Shown piece by piece: positions 15,457-23,836 of a DNA stretch of 47,023 nucleotides. The position numbers and the translations under genes are program-made. The notes below the pieces were generated by a model. That model ran no database searches and was not told the origin of the DNA. It saw only the letters and a list, made by a program, of their open reading frames with translations. This DNA is from Lachnospiraceae bacterium. Its GTDB lineage: Bacteria > Bacillota > Clostridia > Lachnospirales > Lachnospiraceae. The stretch lies in assembly GCA_014804785.1 (NCBI GenBank), contig JAAUZD010000051.1:1-47023 (forward strand). The letters run 5' to 3'. Numbering within the stretch: the first letter of the stretch is position 1; every line of letters starts with the position of its first letter.

Positions 15457-16832
15457 TAAACTCCAATCTTTTTAACCAACTCTTTAAACATCTTCCCCCG
15501 CACCTCATAATTCGGGAACATTCCCCAGCTTGCACATGCCGGAGACAGGAGTACCGCATCACCAGGCTCAGCCCATTTTTCGCAGAGCGCAAAAGCCTCC
15601 TCGAAAGTGTCAGCCAGAAGGATGTTCGGGACACCATGGGCTTTCGCGCAGGCAGCAATCTTTTCCCTTGTCTGACCAATCAGTACAAGCGCCTTCACTT
15701 TTCCGTCAAAAGCCTCTATCCATTCGTCGTACTCGTTCTGCTTATCATAACCGCCTCCAATCAATACCGTAGGTCGGTCCATTGCACGTATTCCCTGGAT
15801 TGCCGCATCCGGGTTCGTTCCCTTTGAGTCATTATAATAATCCACTCCGTTTTTGGTGGCAACAAACTCGATTCTATGTTCTACTGCCTTAAATGCATGT
15901 ATTGTCTTAAGGATGATATCCATAGGTACATGCATAGCATGGCAGATGGCAATGGCAGCCATCACATTTTCCACATTGCACATTCCCACGAGATTCATAT
16001 CATGGATATTCATCAGTCTTTGCACTTTTCTTCCTTTTCCGGTAAGTTCTTCTGCCATACAGATTTCCTCTCCCTCAAGATAAACCCCCGTTTCAAGTTC
16101 TCTTTTGGAGGAAAAGAAAATAACCTTTGCCGGGCATCTGTCGCCAAAATCCCTTGTGTATAAATCCTCATAGTTCAAAACACAGGTATCTTCTCCCGTC
16201 TGGTATCTCGTAATCGCCTCTTTGGTCTTTACATAGCATTCCATTGTATGGTGACGGTTTAAGTGATCCGGCGTGATGTTTAAGATTGCAGATACCGCTG
16301 GTCTAAAGGTGTGAATCGTTTCCAACTGAAAACTGCTGATTTCTGCAACTGTCACGGTCCCATCTTTTGTTTCCTGTGCAATTTCCGTGTATGGATTTCC
16401 GATATTTCCCACCACATAGACAGAAGGATAATATGCCTCCATGATCTGTCCCACTAAAGTAGTGGTCGTTGTTTTTCCATTGGTTCCCGTGATTGCCACA
16501 ACACTTCCCTTGGCATAGGCGTAAGCCAGCTCTATTTCTCCCCAGATGGGTATTTCCATCGCCTTGTACTCTTCAAGCATAGGTGCGTCAACCGGCACAC
16601 CGGGGCTGATTACTACCAGCGCGATTTCCCTTTTTATCTCCTCCGGAACGCTTCCAAGCAGAATCATAAGTGACTGTATCTCCCCAACCTTCTGCCTGAT
16701 TTCTTCTTCATTTTGCTTGTCATTGCTGTCGAACAGCACCGGATATGCTCCTAGGTTCCCTAAAAGGCGTGCAGCCCCGATTCCGCTTTTGCCGCTTCCT
16801 ACCACCAGAACCCTTTTACCCTGTATTTCCAT
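15456..16832 (-). CDS. murD: UDP-N-acetylmuramoylalanine-D-glutamate ligase (MurD)
   Basis: MurD adds D-glutamate to UDP-MurNAc-L-Ala. The product from the ATG at 16832 has 458 residues, typical length. It has an N-terminal Rossmann-like UDP domain (MEIQGKRVLVVGSGKSGIGA), the P-loop AITGTNGKTTTTTLVGQ, the Mg-binding and carbamylated-Lys region (NITPDHLNRHHTM), and the C-terminal domain motifs YYNDSKGTNPDAAIQGI and LLSPACASWGMFPNYEVRG. The frame open to 16946 overlaps mraY and is not the start. It sits directly after mraY. Confidence 0.95.
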   Translation of the reverse strand: MEIQGKRVLVVGSGKSGIGAARLLGNLGAYPVLFDSNDKQNEEEIRQKVGEIQSLMILLGSVPEEIKREIALVVISPGVPVDAPMLEEYKAMEIPIWGEIELAYAYAKGSVVAITGTNGKTTTTTLVGQIMEAYYPSVYVVGNIGNPYTEIAQETKDGTVTVAEISSFQLETIHTFRPAVSAILNITPDHLNRHHTMECYVKTKEAITRYQTGEDTCVLNYEDLYTRDFGDRCPAKVIFFSSKRELETGVYLEGEEICMAEELTGKGRKVQRLMNIHDMNLVGMCNVENVMAAIAICHAMHVPMDIILKTIHAFKAVEHRIEFVATKNGVDYYNDSKGTNPDAAIQGIRAMDRPTVLIGGGYDKQNEYDEWIEAFDGKVKALVLIGQTREKIAACAKAHGVPNILLADTFEEAFALCEKWAEPGDAVLLSPACASWGMFPNYEVRGKMFKELVKKIGV

Positions 16833-16854
16833 AATAAATCTCCTTGTCAGACCT

Positions 16855-17823
16855 TTATATTCCCAGCACGGCGAGAAGGCAGAGCATTGCAGTAATGATT
16901 GAAAAGACTGCCACCACCTTCGTCTCCTTCCATCCGCACAGTTCAAAGTGATGATGGAGCGGCGCCATTTTAAATATTCTTTTTCCTCCGCTTATCTTAT
17001 AGTAAACCACCTGTATGATAACTGACAGGACTTCAACTACATAAATAAAACCAACAATAGGCAGATACAAGGGCATATGCATCATGTACGCACAGGCAGC
17101 AACAAATCCACCCAACGCCAGCGACCCGGTATCTCCCATGAACACGCTTGCCGGATGCACATTGAACAGAAGAAAGCCTAAAAGAGCGCCTGTCACTGCA
17201 CAGGTAATCGGCGCAATTCCTGCCTCTGTCCCAACAGCTGCCACCGTAAAAAAGGTTGCCACCATTACCGTCACACTGCTTGCAAGACCATCCAATCCAT
17301 CCGTGAAATTTGTGCCATTGACTGTGCCGATTACCACCAGAAACAAAAGCGGAATATTCAGCCAGCCGAAATCCACAAAATATCCCTTCATGAAAGGAAT
17401 ACGCATGGTCAGCGACACATCCGTTGCATGAAGCAGATAATAAGCAAATATCCCGGTCACTACGAGCTGCAAAAGCATCTTCTGCCAGGGCTTAAGCCCC
17501 ATGGAGCGCCGAAGCACTACCTTGATGTAGTCGTCCAGAAATCCAATCAGTCCAAAACCTAACGTCAGGAACAGAACCGGCGTGATCTTTGGATATTCCT
17601 TTACATATAGCACGGATGTAACTGCCACACTGACCATAATCAGGATGCCCCCCATTGTGGGCGTTCCTGTTTTTTTTAAATGTGTACTTGGACCGTCATC
17701 TCTCACTGTCTGCGCTGCCTTCAATCTCTTAAGCAAAGGGATGATGAAGGGGCCAAGTACCGCACTTAATGCAAATGAAATCAGTATGGGCATAATGATA
17801 AAACTGCCTGCCATTGCCTGCAC
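16855..17823 (-). CDS. mraY: Phospho-N-acetylmuramoyl-pentapeptide transferase (MraY)
   Basis: MraY attaches phospho-MurNAc-pentapeptide to undecaprenyl phosphate, making lipid I at the membrane. The 322-residue polytopic protein has KKTGTPTMGGILIM, FLDDYIKVV with the catalytic Asp pair, NGTNFTDGLDGLASS, the VFMGDTGSLALGG motif and the C-terminal MAPLHHHFEL signature. It starts three bases after the SpoVD stop, so it depends on transcription through the C-terminal spoVD fragment. A start a few codons in (at the Met before AGSF) is equally possible. Confidence 0.96.
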   Translation of the reverse strand: MQAMAGSFIIMPILISFALSAVLGPFIIPLLKRLKAAQTVRDDGPSTHLKKTGTPTMGGILIMVSVAVTSVLYVKEYPKITPVLFLTLGFGLIGFLDDYIKVVLRRSMGLKPWQKMLLQLVVTGIFAYYLLHATDVSLTMRIPFMKGYFVDFGWLNIPLLFLVVIGTVNGTNFTDGLDGLASSVTVMVATFFTVAAVGTEAGIAPITCAVTGALLGFLLFNVHPASVFMGDTGSLALGGFVAACAYMMHMPLYLPIVGFIYVVEVLSVIIQVVYYKISGGKRIFKMAPLHHHFELCGWKETKVVAVFSIITAMLCLLAVLGI

Positions 17824-17826
17824 CTC

Positions 17827-18472
17827 TCAATTATAATCCATTTTTCCCAAATAAGGAAGAATATTTTCAAAAAGCTGCCTTACCACCGGTGCCGCCACCT
17901 GTCCGCCATAGTAAACCCCCTGCGGATTATGAATGATGACAAGTGCAATCACCTGAGGATCATCTGCCGGTGCAAAGCCTACAAAAGAAGCAATATACCT
18001 TCCGCTTCCTCTGGGAAGCGTCTGGCTGGTTGCCGTCTTTCCTCCCACTCTTGCACCCTCTACGTATCCGTTCTTCCCAGAGCCGTTTTCCACCACCTGC
18101 TCCAGCATCATCCGCATGGTGGCAGAGGTTTCCTCTGATACAATATGCTCTTTTACCGGATAGGAGAACCTTTCAATTTCAGTTCCGTCTCTGTTGGAGG
18201 TCATAACGGCAAGATGCGGCGTGATTCTGTTTCCCCCATTTACGATGGAAGACGCTGTGGTGATAAGCTGTATGGGCGTAATTTGAAAAGATTGACCAAA
18301 AGATACGGTTGCCAGTTCCACAGCTTTCATATCTTCCATTTTATGCATGATGGTTCCCGCTTCCCCCGGCAGATCCACACCGGTTTTGCTTAAAAGGCCG
18401 AACTGGGTAAAATAATGATAATAATTTTCCACTCCCAGCCGGAGGCCCACCGTAATAAATACCGGGTTACAG
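17827..18472 (-). pseudogene. spoVD: SpoVD C-terminal portion (interrupted gene, 3' part)
   Basis: From the junction the frame reads (I)NTCNPVFITVGLRLG, then the rest of a class B transpeptidase domain: TGVDLPGEAGTI, ATVSFGQSFQITPIQLI, the third active-site box as GGKTATSQTLPRG (KTA instead of the usual KTG), and FVGFAPADDPQVIALVII. About 211 residues lie beyond the junction. The same frame continues upstream to 18603 only by overlapping the recombinase 3' end, with no SpoVD similarity there. Joined to the 24200-25294 part in frame it completes SpoVD, the mother-cell PBP for spore cortex. It is called a pseudogene only for the unexcised form. Confidence 0.9.
18463..18472. other. Candidate att core, recombinase side
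   Basis: The sequence CGGGTTACAG is identical to 24200-24209. It lies 42 bases from the recombinase stop codon and within the SpoVD codons for T/S-C-N-P. Flanking bases remain similar for several positions (…GTGTTTATG against …CTGTTCATG). Serine recombinases need only a 2-bp crossover inside imperfectly matching arms, so the exact exchange point cannot be fixed. Confidence 0.75.
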
Positions 18473-18514
18473 GTGTTTATGAAACTATCAAGAAGCGCTT
18501 TAATATACGTTTCC

Positions 18515-20089
18515 CTAACACCTTCCTTGATAAATAACCTCCTTCCGGCACTCCCTTTCCAGCTCAAAAGAAATGAAAAGTCTGCCGTCTTTATGTACCT
18601 CAATCTGATAAATCTGCTTTAAAAATGTTTTTGTCTCTGCCTTACCAATCAGATTTTCTTTCAAGATCGCTGTTTTGATATCTTCCATTCGCGCCTCATA
18701 ATTATTATATTGCAGATGATTTTGCTTTATGCCGCTTATTTTGCTCTCAATCATCCTGCATCTGTCTGCTATATCGGCGCTGTATTTTTCATAATCCAGA
18801 TCATTAATCACACCGCTTAACAGCTTTTCTACCAGAGTATCTTTTCTGGACAGTAGTTTTTTATGCTCTTTTTCAAGCTTTTTCAATTCCCTTTTCCCGT
18901 TTTGCGATTCCAGTGCCTTTCCCATGATATGCATTATGTCCGTAAGCAGTTGTTCCTCCCCGCAAAGGGGTTCATAATCATTCTTAAGGGCATCCCCTAC
19001 ACAGGCAAGAAGCTTTTCTTCCGAAAGGTTAATGTTATCGCATCCCCTTCCATGCGCCTTTCCCCCTGCCCTGCCATTTTCCAGAAAAGTGGCGCATTTC
19101 CATACCACTTTTCTTCCCTTTCCGGAGGCATAGCTGGTTCTGTAATAATATCTCCCGCACTCCGCACACTTTAATTTCCTGGTCAACGCGTATTTTCCAC
19201 CATATTTCTTTTCACAGGAATTGATTCCATTCCGGCAGTTTACAGCTCTTTTTTTCATGACAGTAATCACTTCCTCCTGATATTCCCTGGAAACAATCGG
19301 CGGCAGTGCATTCTCCATAGTGATCCATTCCTTCTCGGGCACCTCCTCATACCTTTTCATGTCAAAATTGTAAGTCTTCCTATTTAATATCATGGTTCCG
19401 TGAGCTCTAGGCGTATACAGCATTTTCCGCCATTGGACCTCTGATATTTTCTGTCCCCGTCTTCCTCTGGCTCCCAGTTCATACAAGGTGTTGCTTATGG
19501 TATAAAAACCTTTTCCCTCCTTTGCCAGCGCAAACGCAGTTCTATAATACTCCGCCTCCTCTTCATTGATCTCATAACTGTCCTTCCCCACCTTATTCCA
19601 TCCAAACATATCGCAGGTGATATTGCACCCGCTCCTTTTTTCCTGCCTTCTTTTATGGGCATTTTTAATTTTCTTTGACAATTCTCTGCTAAAATCCTCT
19701 GCCAATATTGCTTTGATACCGGAAATCAGATTATCATCAGGAGTATAAAATTTTCCTTCTATATATATATATAATTTCAATCTGTTCTCTGTAAGTCTGC
19801 TTAAGAAAAAGTACCAGTCTTTTGCCGAGCGCGTAAGTCTGTCAATGGATTTGATCATAACGATGTCAAATCTGTCTTTTTCCATGTCCTCCAGCAGCCT
19901 TTGATATTCTCCGCGTTTGTATGCCACTGTTCCGGTCTGGGACTCAATATACTGTTCCGCAATCCTCCATCCTTTTCTCTCCGCTATCTCCCTACTCTCA
20001 AAAGCCTGGGTTGCAAGCGCATTCATCTGACTTTCCTCCTCCGTGCTGCATCTGTTATAAATTCCCACTCTTTCCAACTTCTTCTCCAT
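18515..20089 (-). CDS. Large serine recombinase (SpoIVCA/TnpX type)
   Basis: The product is a 524-residue site-specific recombinase. The N-terminal resolvase domain carries the catalytic Ser15 in YNRCSTEEE, followed by GTVAYKRGEYQRLLEDM, FDIVMIKSIDRLTRSAKD and the SRELSKKIKNAHKRR linker. Next come a recombinase domain (residues about 160-270), a zinc ribbon (LKCAECGRYYYR, later KCATF and RGCDNI) and a coiled coil (KRELKKLEKEHKKLLSRKD). The ATG at 20089 fits the family start; a GTG at 20122 is an alternative, and neither has a good ribosome site, so coupling to the overlapping upstream ORF is likely. It reads toward the att core, like spoIVCA at the end of skin. I infer it excises the element. 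Confidence 0.92.
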   Translation of the reverse strand: MEKKLERVGIYNRCSTEEESQMNALATQAFESREIAERKGWRIAEQYIESQTGTVAYKRGEYQRLLEDMEKDRFDIVMIKSIDRLTRSAKDWYFFLSRLTENRLKLYIYIEGKFYTPDDNLISGIKAILAEDFSRELSKKIKNAHKRRQEKRSGCNITCDMFGWNKVGKDSYEINEEEAEYYRTAFALAKEGKGFYTISNTLYELGARGRRGQKISEVQWRKMLYTPRAHGTMILNRKTYNFDMKRYEEVPEKEWITMENALPPIVSREYQEEVITVMKKRAVNCRNGINSCEKKYGGKYALTRKLKCAECGRYYYRTSYASGKGRKVVWKCATFLENGRAGGKAHGRGCDNINLSEEKLLACVGDALKNDYEPLCGEEQLLTDIMHIMGKALESQNGKRELKKLEKEHKKLLSRKDTLVEKLLSGVINDLDYEKYSADIADRCRMIESKISGIKQNHLQYNNYEARMEDIKTAILKENLIGKAETKTFLKQIYQIEVHKDGRLFISFELERECRKEVIYQGRC

Positions 20090-20234
20090 TCCGAAATGAC
20101 ACAAATCCCTGCATCTCCTCACGTGCTATGATGATCTTCACAGTGTTTTCCTCTGCGCTGCTGATCAATCCTCTTTCTGCCAGCAATTCTGAAATATGAA
20201 CCAACATCTGCTTTCTCATTTCACTTTTTTCCAT
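20055..20234 (-). CDS. Small ORF overlapping the recombinase start
   Basis: A 59-codon ORF begins with ATG at 20234, preceded by AAAGGA, and ends inside the recombinase gene with a 35-base overlap in another frame. The product (MEKSEMRKQMLVHISELLAE, then RGLISSAEENTVKIII) is a short helical protein like the SHOCT-like small proteins often encoded beside serine recombinases. Such partners are candidates for recombination directionality factors. The frame, ribosome site and tight overlap support a real gene; the role is inferred. Confidence 0.6.
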   Translation of the reverse strand: MEKSEMRKQMLVHISELLAERGLISSAEENTVKIIIAREEMQGFVSFRNGEEVGKSGNL

Positions 20235-20331
20235 TATGCCGATTCCTTTAAAGTTTTACTTTAATATATTCTTTACGTGTCCAATTATTAAAAATATATT
20301 ACAAAAATACCTGCCAATACCTCGAAATCCA

Positions 20332-20360
20332 TTGACTTTAGTGCTTTAAACTTGTATAAT
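20332..20360 (+). promoter_or_regulatory. Near-consensus sigma-A promoter of the ABC transporter
   Basis: TTGACT (20332-20337) and TATAAT (20355-20360) are separated by exactly 17 bases, about 50 bases before the substrate-binding protein start. This predicts strong vegetative expression of the transporter, independent of sporulation. Confidence 0.8.
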
Positions 20361-20410
20361 CTGATACGCAGTGATTTATTTCATTGTAATATTTTATGGG
20401 AGGAACCATT

Positions 20411-21463
20411 ATGAAAAAAGCACTTGTATTACTTTTAACCGTAGCTATGGTCAGCGGTCTTGTTGCTTGCGGAAGCACTGATTCAACAACGCAGGAAGCA
20501 TCAACCTCTGAAAGCAGCACGGAAACTACAACAGAAACAGATTCCGCTGACAGCGGAGAAATTGAAAATGTGGAGACAGACGGCACTGTATACACAGTAG
20601 GTATCTGCCAGCTTGTACAGCATGAAGCATTAGATGCCGCTACACAGGGCTTTATGGATGCCTTGACAGAAGAATTAGGCGATCAGGTTACCTTTGATGT
20701 GCAGAATGCGCAGGGTGATTCCAATACCTGTTCCACTATCATCAACAGCTTTGTTTCCAGCAATACAGATTTGATTCTTGCCAACGCCACTCCTGCTCTG
20801 CAGGCTGCTGCAGCTGGAACAAATGAGATTCCGATTCTCGGAACTTCCGTTACAGAATACGGCGTAGCCCTTGATATCGACAACTTTAACGGTATTGTAG
20901 GCGGCAACATCTCCGGTACATCTGATCTTGCTCCTCTTGACGGTCAGGCTGATATGCTTGCAGAATTGTTCCCTGATGCAAAAACAGTTGGTCTGCTTTA
21001 TTGTTCTGCTGAGGCAAATTCCCAGTATCAGGTAGACACCATTAAAGCATTTCTGGAAGAGAAAGGCTACAGCTGTGAATATTACTCTTTCTCAGACTCC
21101 AATGATATTTCTGCCGTAACAACGAACGCTACTGCTTCTGTTGATGTTATCTACATTCCTACAGACAACACTGCTGCTTCTAACGCAGAACTGATTAACA
21201 ACATTTGTCTTCCTGCTGGTATTCCAATCGTTGCAGGTGAAGAAGGAATCTGTGCAGGATGCGGTGTCGCTACTTTATCTATCAGCTACTACGATATCGG
21301 TGTTGCTACCGGTAAGATGGCTGCAAAGATTCTTGCTGAGGGCGCTGACATCTCCACGATGCCCATTGAATATGCACCTACCTTCACTAAGAAATACAAT
21401 GCAGCAAACTGCGAAGCATTAAATGTCACCATTCCCGATGATTATGTGGCAATCGAAGAGTAA
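20411..21463 (+). CDS. ABC transporter substrate-binding lipoprotein (TrpX/DUF534 family)
   Basis: The product is 350 residues from the ATG at 20411 (GGGAGG upstream). A signal peptide (MKKALVLLLTVAMVSG) ends in the lipobox LVAC, then a Ser/Thr/Glu-rich linker, then a periplasmic-binding fold of the PF04392 type (YTVGICQLVQHEALDAATQG, the start of the domain; PTDNTAASNAELINNICLPAGIP; GVATLSISYYDIGVATGKMA). Members of this family work with a permease and ATPase like those that follow; TrpX of streptococci is linked to tryptophan import. The actual ligand is unknown here. It is cargo of the spoVD-interrupting element. Confidence 0.88.
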   Translation: MKKALVLLLTVAMVSGLVACGSTDSTTQEASTSESSTETTTETDSADSGEIENVETDGTVYTVGICQLVQHEALDAATQGFMDALTEELGDQVTFDVQNAQGDSNTCSTIINSFVSSNTDLILANATPALQAAAAGTNEIPILGTSVTEYGVALDIDNFNGIVGGNISGTSDLAPLDGQADMLAELFPDAKTVGLLYCSAEANSQYQVDTIKAFLEEKGYSCEYYSFSDSNDISAVTTNATASVDVIYIPTDNTAASNAELINNICLPAGIPIVAGEEGICAGCGVATLSISYYDIGVATGKMAAKILAEGADISTMPIEYAPTFTKKYNAANCEALNVTIPDDYVAIEE

Positions 21464-21554
21464 TCAGCAATGACCAACATGGCTACTGCATGCGGTCTAC
21501 AAGCCGGATGACTGCATCTTCTGCAGGCAGATGGGCTTATTGATTTAAACCTTG

Positions 21555-21588
21555 CAGCGGGAGAATATATTCTCTCGCTGTTTTTTTT
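21555..21588 (+). terminator. Attenuator/terminator between binding protein and permease
   Basis: The stem CAGCGGGAGAA (21555-21565) with TTCTCTCGCTG (21570-21580, one G-U pair) is followed by eight T. It is a strong intrinsic terminator 90 bases after the binding-protein stop and 15 before the permease start. Partial read-through would give more binding protein than membrane components. Confidence 0.8.
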
Positions 21589-21603
21589 AAATGGAGGGTA
21601 ATC

Positions 21604-22536
21604 ATGAATATCTTATACTTACTGAATTCCATGCCGGGAACCATAGCACAGGGACTTATATGGGGAATCACGGCTATTGGTATTTACATCACCTACCGGA
21701 TTCTTGACTTTGCCGATCTGACCGTTGACGGTTCCTTATGCACCGGCGGCGCTGTCTGCATCGTAATGATGACTTCCGGTCAGAATGTTTTTGTATCCAT
21801 GCTCGTAGCTACCTTAGCGGGTATGCTTGCCGGACTGGTAACCGGACTTTTTCATACTTTTATGGGTATTCCTGCCATTTTGTCTGGCATTTTAACACAA
21901 TTAGGTCTTTATTCCGTAAATCTGAAAATTATGGGAAAGGCGAATCAGGCAATTAACGTCGATAAATACAACCTTTTGGTTTGTTCAAGATATATCAAAG
22001 GAGTGGTCTTCTACAAAAACACTATTTTTGTAGTCGCCATCTGCACACTTATATTAGTAGCTCTTCTTTACTGGTTTTTCGGCACAGAACTTGGATGTGC
22101 GCTCCGTGCAACCGGATGTAATGGTAACATGTCCCGTGCACAGGGAATCAACACAAATTTTTCCAAGGTATTGGGTCTGATGATCTCAAACGGTCTTGTA
22201 GGATTATCCGGCGCTCTGCTTGCACAGTATCAGGGATTTGCCGATGTCAATATGGGGCGCGGTGCAATTGTAATCGGACTTGCCGCAGTCATCATAGGCG
22301 AAGCCGTTTTCGGACGTCTCTTCCATAACTTTGCACTCAAATTAATCAGTGTTGTCCTAGGCTCTATCCTTTACTATGTTGTTCTCCAGACAGTCGTATG
22401 GATGGGTATTGTGGATACTGACAATTTGAAGTTATTGACTGCACTTATCGTTGCCGTTTTTCTTGCTATTCCCTACTGGAAAGGCAAATACTTCAGCAAA
22501 GCTACTGTAAAGAAGGGAGGAGACACCAATGCTTGA
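21604..22536 (+). CDS. ABC transporter permease (TrpY-like)
   Basis: The 310-residue polytopic protein has about eight to nine membrane segments (GLIWGITAIGIYITYRIL, DLTVDGSLCTGGAVCIV, and others) and belongs to the branched-chain amino acid/TrpY-type permease family. The motif ALRATGCNGNMSRAQGINTN is the ATPase-contact loop. GGAGGG lies before the ATG. It overlaps the ATPase gene by 8 bases. It forms the membrane channel for the preceding lipoprotein. Confidence 0.9.
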   Translation: MNILYLLNSMPGTIAQGLIWGITAIGIYITYRILDFADLTVDGSLCTGGAVCIVMMTSGQNVFVSMLVATLAGMLAGLVTGLFHTFMGIPAILSGILTQLGLYSVNLKIMGKANQAINVDKYNLLVCSRYIKGVVFYKNTIFVVAICTLILVALLYWFFGTELGCALRATGCNGNMSRAQGINTNFSKVLGLMISNGLVGLSGALLAQYQGFADVNMGRGAIVIGLAAVIIGEAVFGRLFHNFALKLISVVLGSILYYVVLQTVVWMGIVDTDNLKLLTALIVAVFLAIPYWKGKYFSKATVKKGGDTNA

Positions 22537-23323
22537 AATCAAGAATGTCACTAAAGTATTTAATCCCGGAACGGTAAATGAAAAACTGGCTCTGGACAAT
22601 TTTTCCCTTACTCTTGAGGACGGCGATTTTGTCACTGTCATCGGTGGAAATGGCGCAGGCAAATCAACCATGATGAATGCCATTGCAGGCACATGGACCG
22701 TGGATGCCGGTCAGATTCTGATTGACAACATTGATGTCACAAAGCTGCCCGAACATAAACGCGCTAAATTCCTGGGACGCGTTTTCCAGGATCCCATGAC
22801 TGGAACTGCAGCAACCATGGGAATTGAGGAAAATCTCGCACTGGCGAAACGCCGCGGTCACTTCCGTTTCCTAACACCGGGCATTACCAAAAAAGAACGG
22901 GAAGAGTACAGGGAACTGTTAAAAATATTAGATTTAGGTCTGGAAACCCGCCTTACCTCCAAGGTAGGTCTATTATCCGGCGGACAACGTCAGGCGCTGA
23001 CCCTGCTCATGGCGACCCTCCAAAAGCCCAAACTGCTCCTCTTAGATGAGCATACAGCTGCCCTTGATCCCAAGACTGCCGCAAAGGTTTTAGAGACCAC
23101 GGAGTACATTGTAAGCAAAGATCACTTGACGACCCTTATGATTACACATAACATGAAGGATGCGATTGTTCACGGGAACCGGCTGATTATGCTGATGGAT
23201 GGGAAGATCATTCTGGATATTAGAGGAGAAGAAAAGAAAAAGCTGACGGTCAATGAACTCCTGCAGAAGTTTGAGGCGGCAAGCGGGGAGGAATTTACTA
23301 ACGATCAGGCGATTCTTGGATAA
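22529..23323 (+). CDS. ABC transporter ATP-binding protein (TrpZ-like)
   Basis: The 264-residue ATPase has Walker A GGNGAGKSTMMN, Q-loop region RVFQDPMTGTAA, signature LLSGGQRQALTLL, Walker B LLLLDEHTAALDP and the switch His in LMITHNMKDAI. The start overlaps the permease gene, so they are translationally coupled. It is the last gene of the transporter; giant hairpin copy 2 begins about 50 bases downstream and could end the transcript. Confidence 0.93.
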   Translation: MLEIKNVTKVFNPGTVNEKLALDNFSLTLEDGDFVTVIGGNGAGKSTMMNAIAGTWTVDAGQILIDNIDVTKLPEHKRAKFLGRVFQDPMTGTAATMGIEENLALAKRRGHFRFLTPGITKKEREEYRELLKILDLGLETRLTSKVGLLSGGQRQALTLLMATLQKPKLLLLDEHTAALDPKTAAKVLETTEYIVSKDHLTTLMITHNMKDAIVHGNRLIMLMDGKIILDIRGEEKKKLTVNELLQKFEAASGEEFTNDQAILG

Positions 23324-23373
23324 CGAACAGGTTATTCCCTGGGTGGTAGGTAGTTGAGTGGGTAATTGAAAGA

Positions 23374-23684
23374 GAATGAAGGGATGTGACGGGAGCCTTT
23401 TGGGGATTCGGCATCCGGCTGGACAAAGAAAAATACTCCGGACCTATGTCCGGCAGTAAGAAGGGCTAGGCATCTCTTGTATAGGTGCATCTATGTTGAC
23501 GCAAACGGCGTATTGGTCCATCCATGGACCAAATTACGCCTTCAGCGGACGTCCTGTCCGCTGATTGCTGGGTATCGAAGAGATGCCAAGTCCTTCTAAC
23601 TGCCTTCCATAAGGTTCCGGAGTATTTTTCTTTGTCCAGCCGGATGCCGAATCCCCAAAAGGCTCCCGTCACATCCCTTCATTC
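23374..23684 (-). repeat. Giant hairpin element, copy 2
   Basis: Arms at 23374-23442 and 23616-23684 are perfect 69-bp inverted repeats with no mismatch. The inner stem (GGCATCTCTT with AAGAGATGCC read on the minus strand) and the core match copies 1 and 3 in reverse orientation. Compensatory changes include AGCGGAC/GTCCGCT, where copy 1 has GTCGGAC/GTCCGAC. It lies between convergent genes inside the spoVD-interrupting element. The region 23685-23836 between copies 2 and 3 shows nothing that I can identify. Confidence 0.85.
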
Positions 23685-23836
23685 CCCCCAACGCTTTGGT
23701 ACTCCTGACATTTTCTTTTTTAGTTCTTTATTGTCTTTTATCTTCTCAATAGTGAATTCTCACCAAAAAATCATTACCAAAAATTATACAAGGCTTTACA
23801 TTAGCATATTCCTTTAAGAGTGGGAAGAACGTAGCT

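Noticed and set aside
20235-20330. Sigma-E-type promoter for the recombinase operon
   Set aside because: I looked for -35 ATA/-10 CATA-type elements expected of mother-cell control and found no convincing match by eye; left open.
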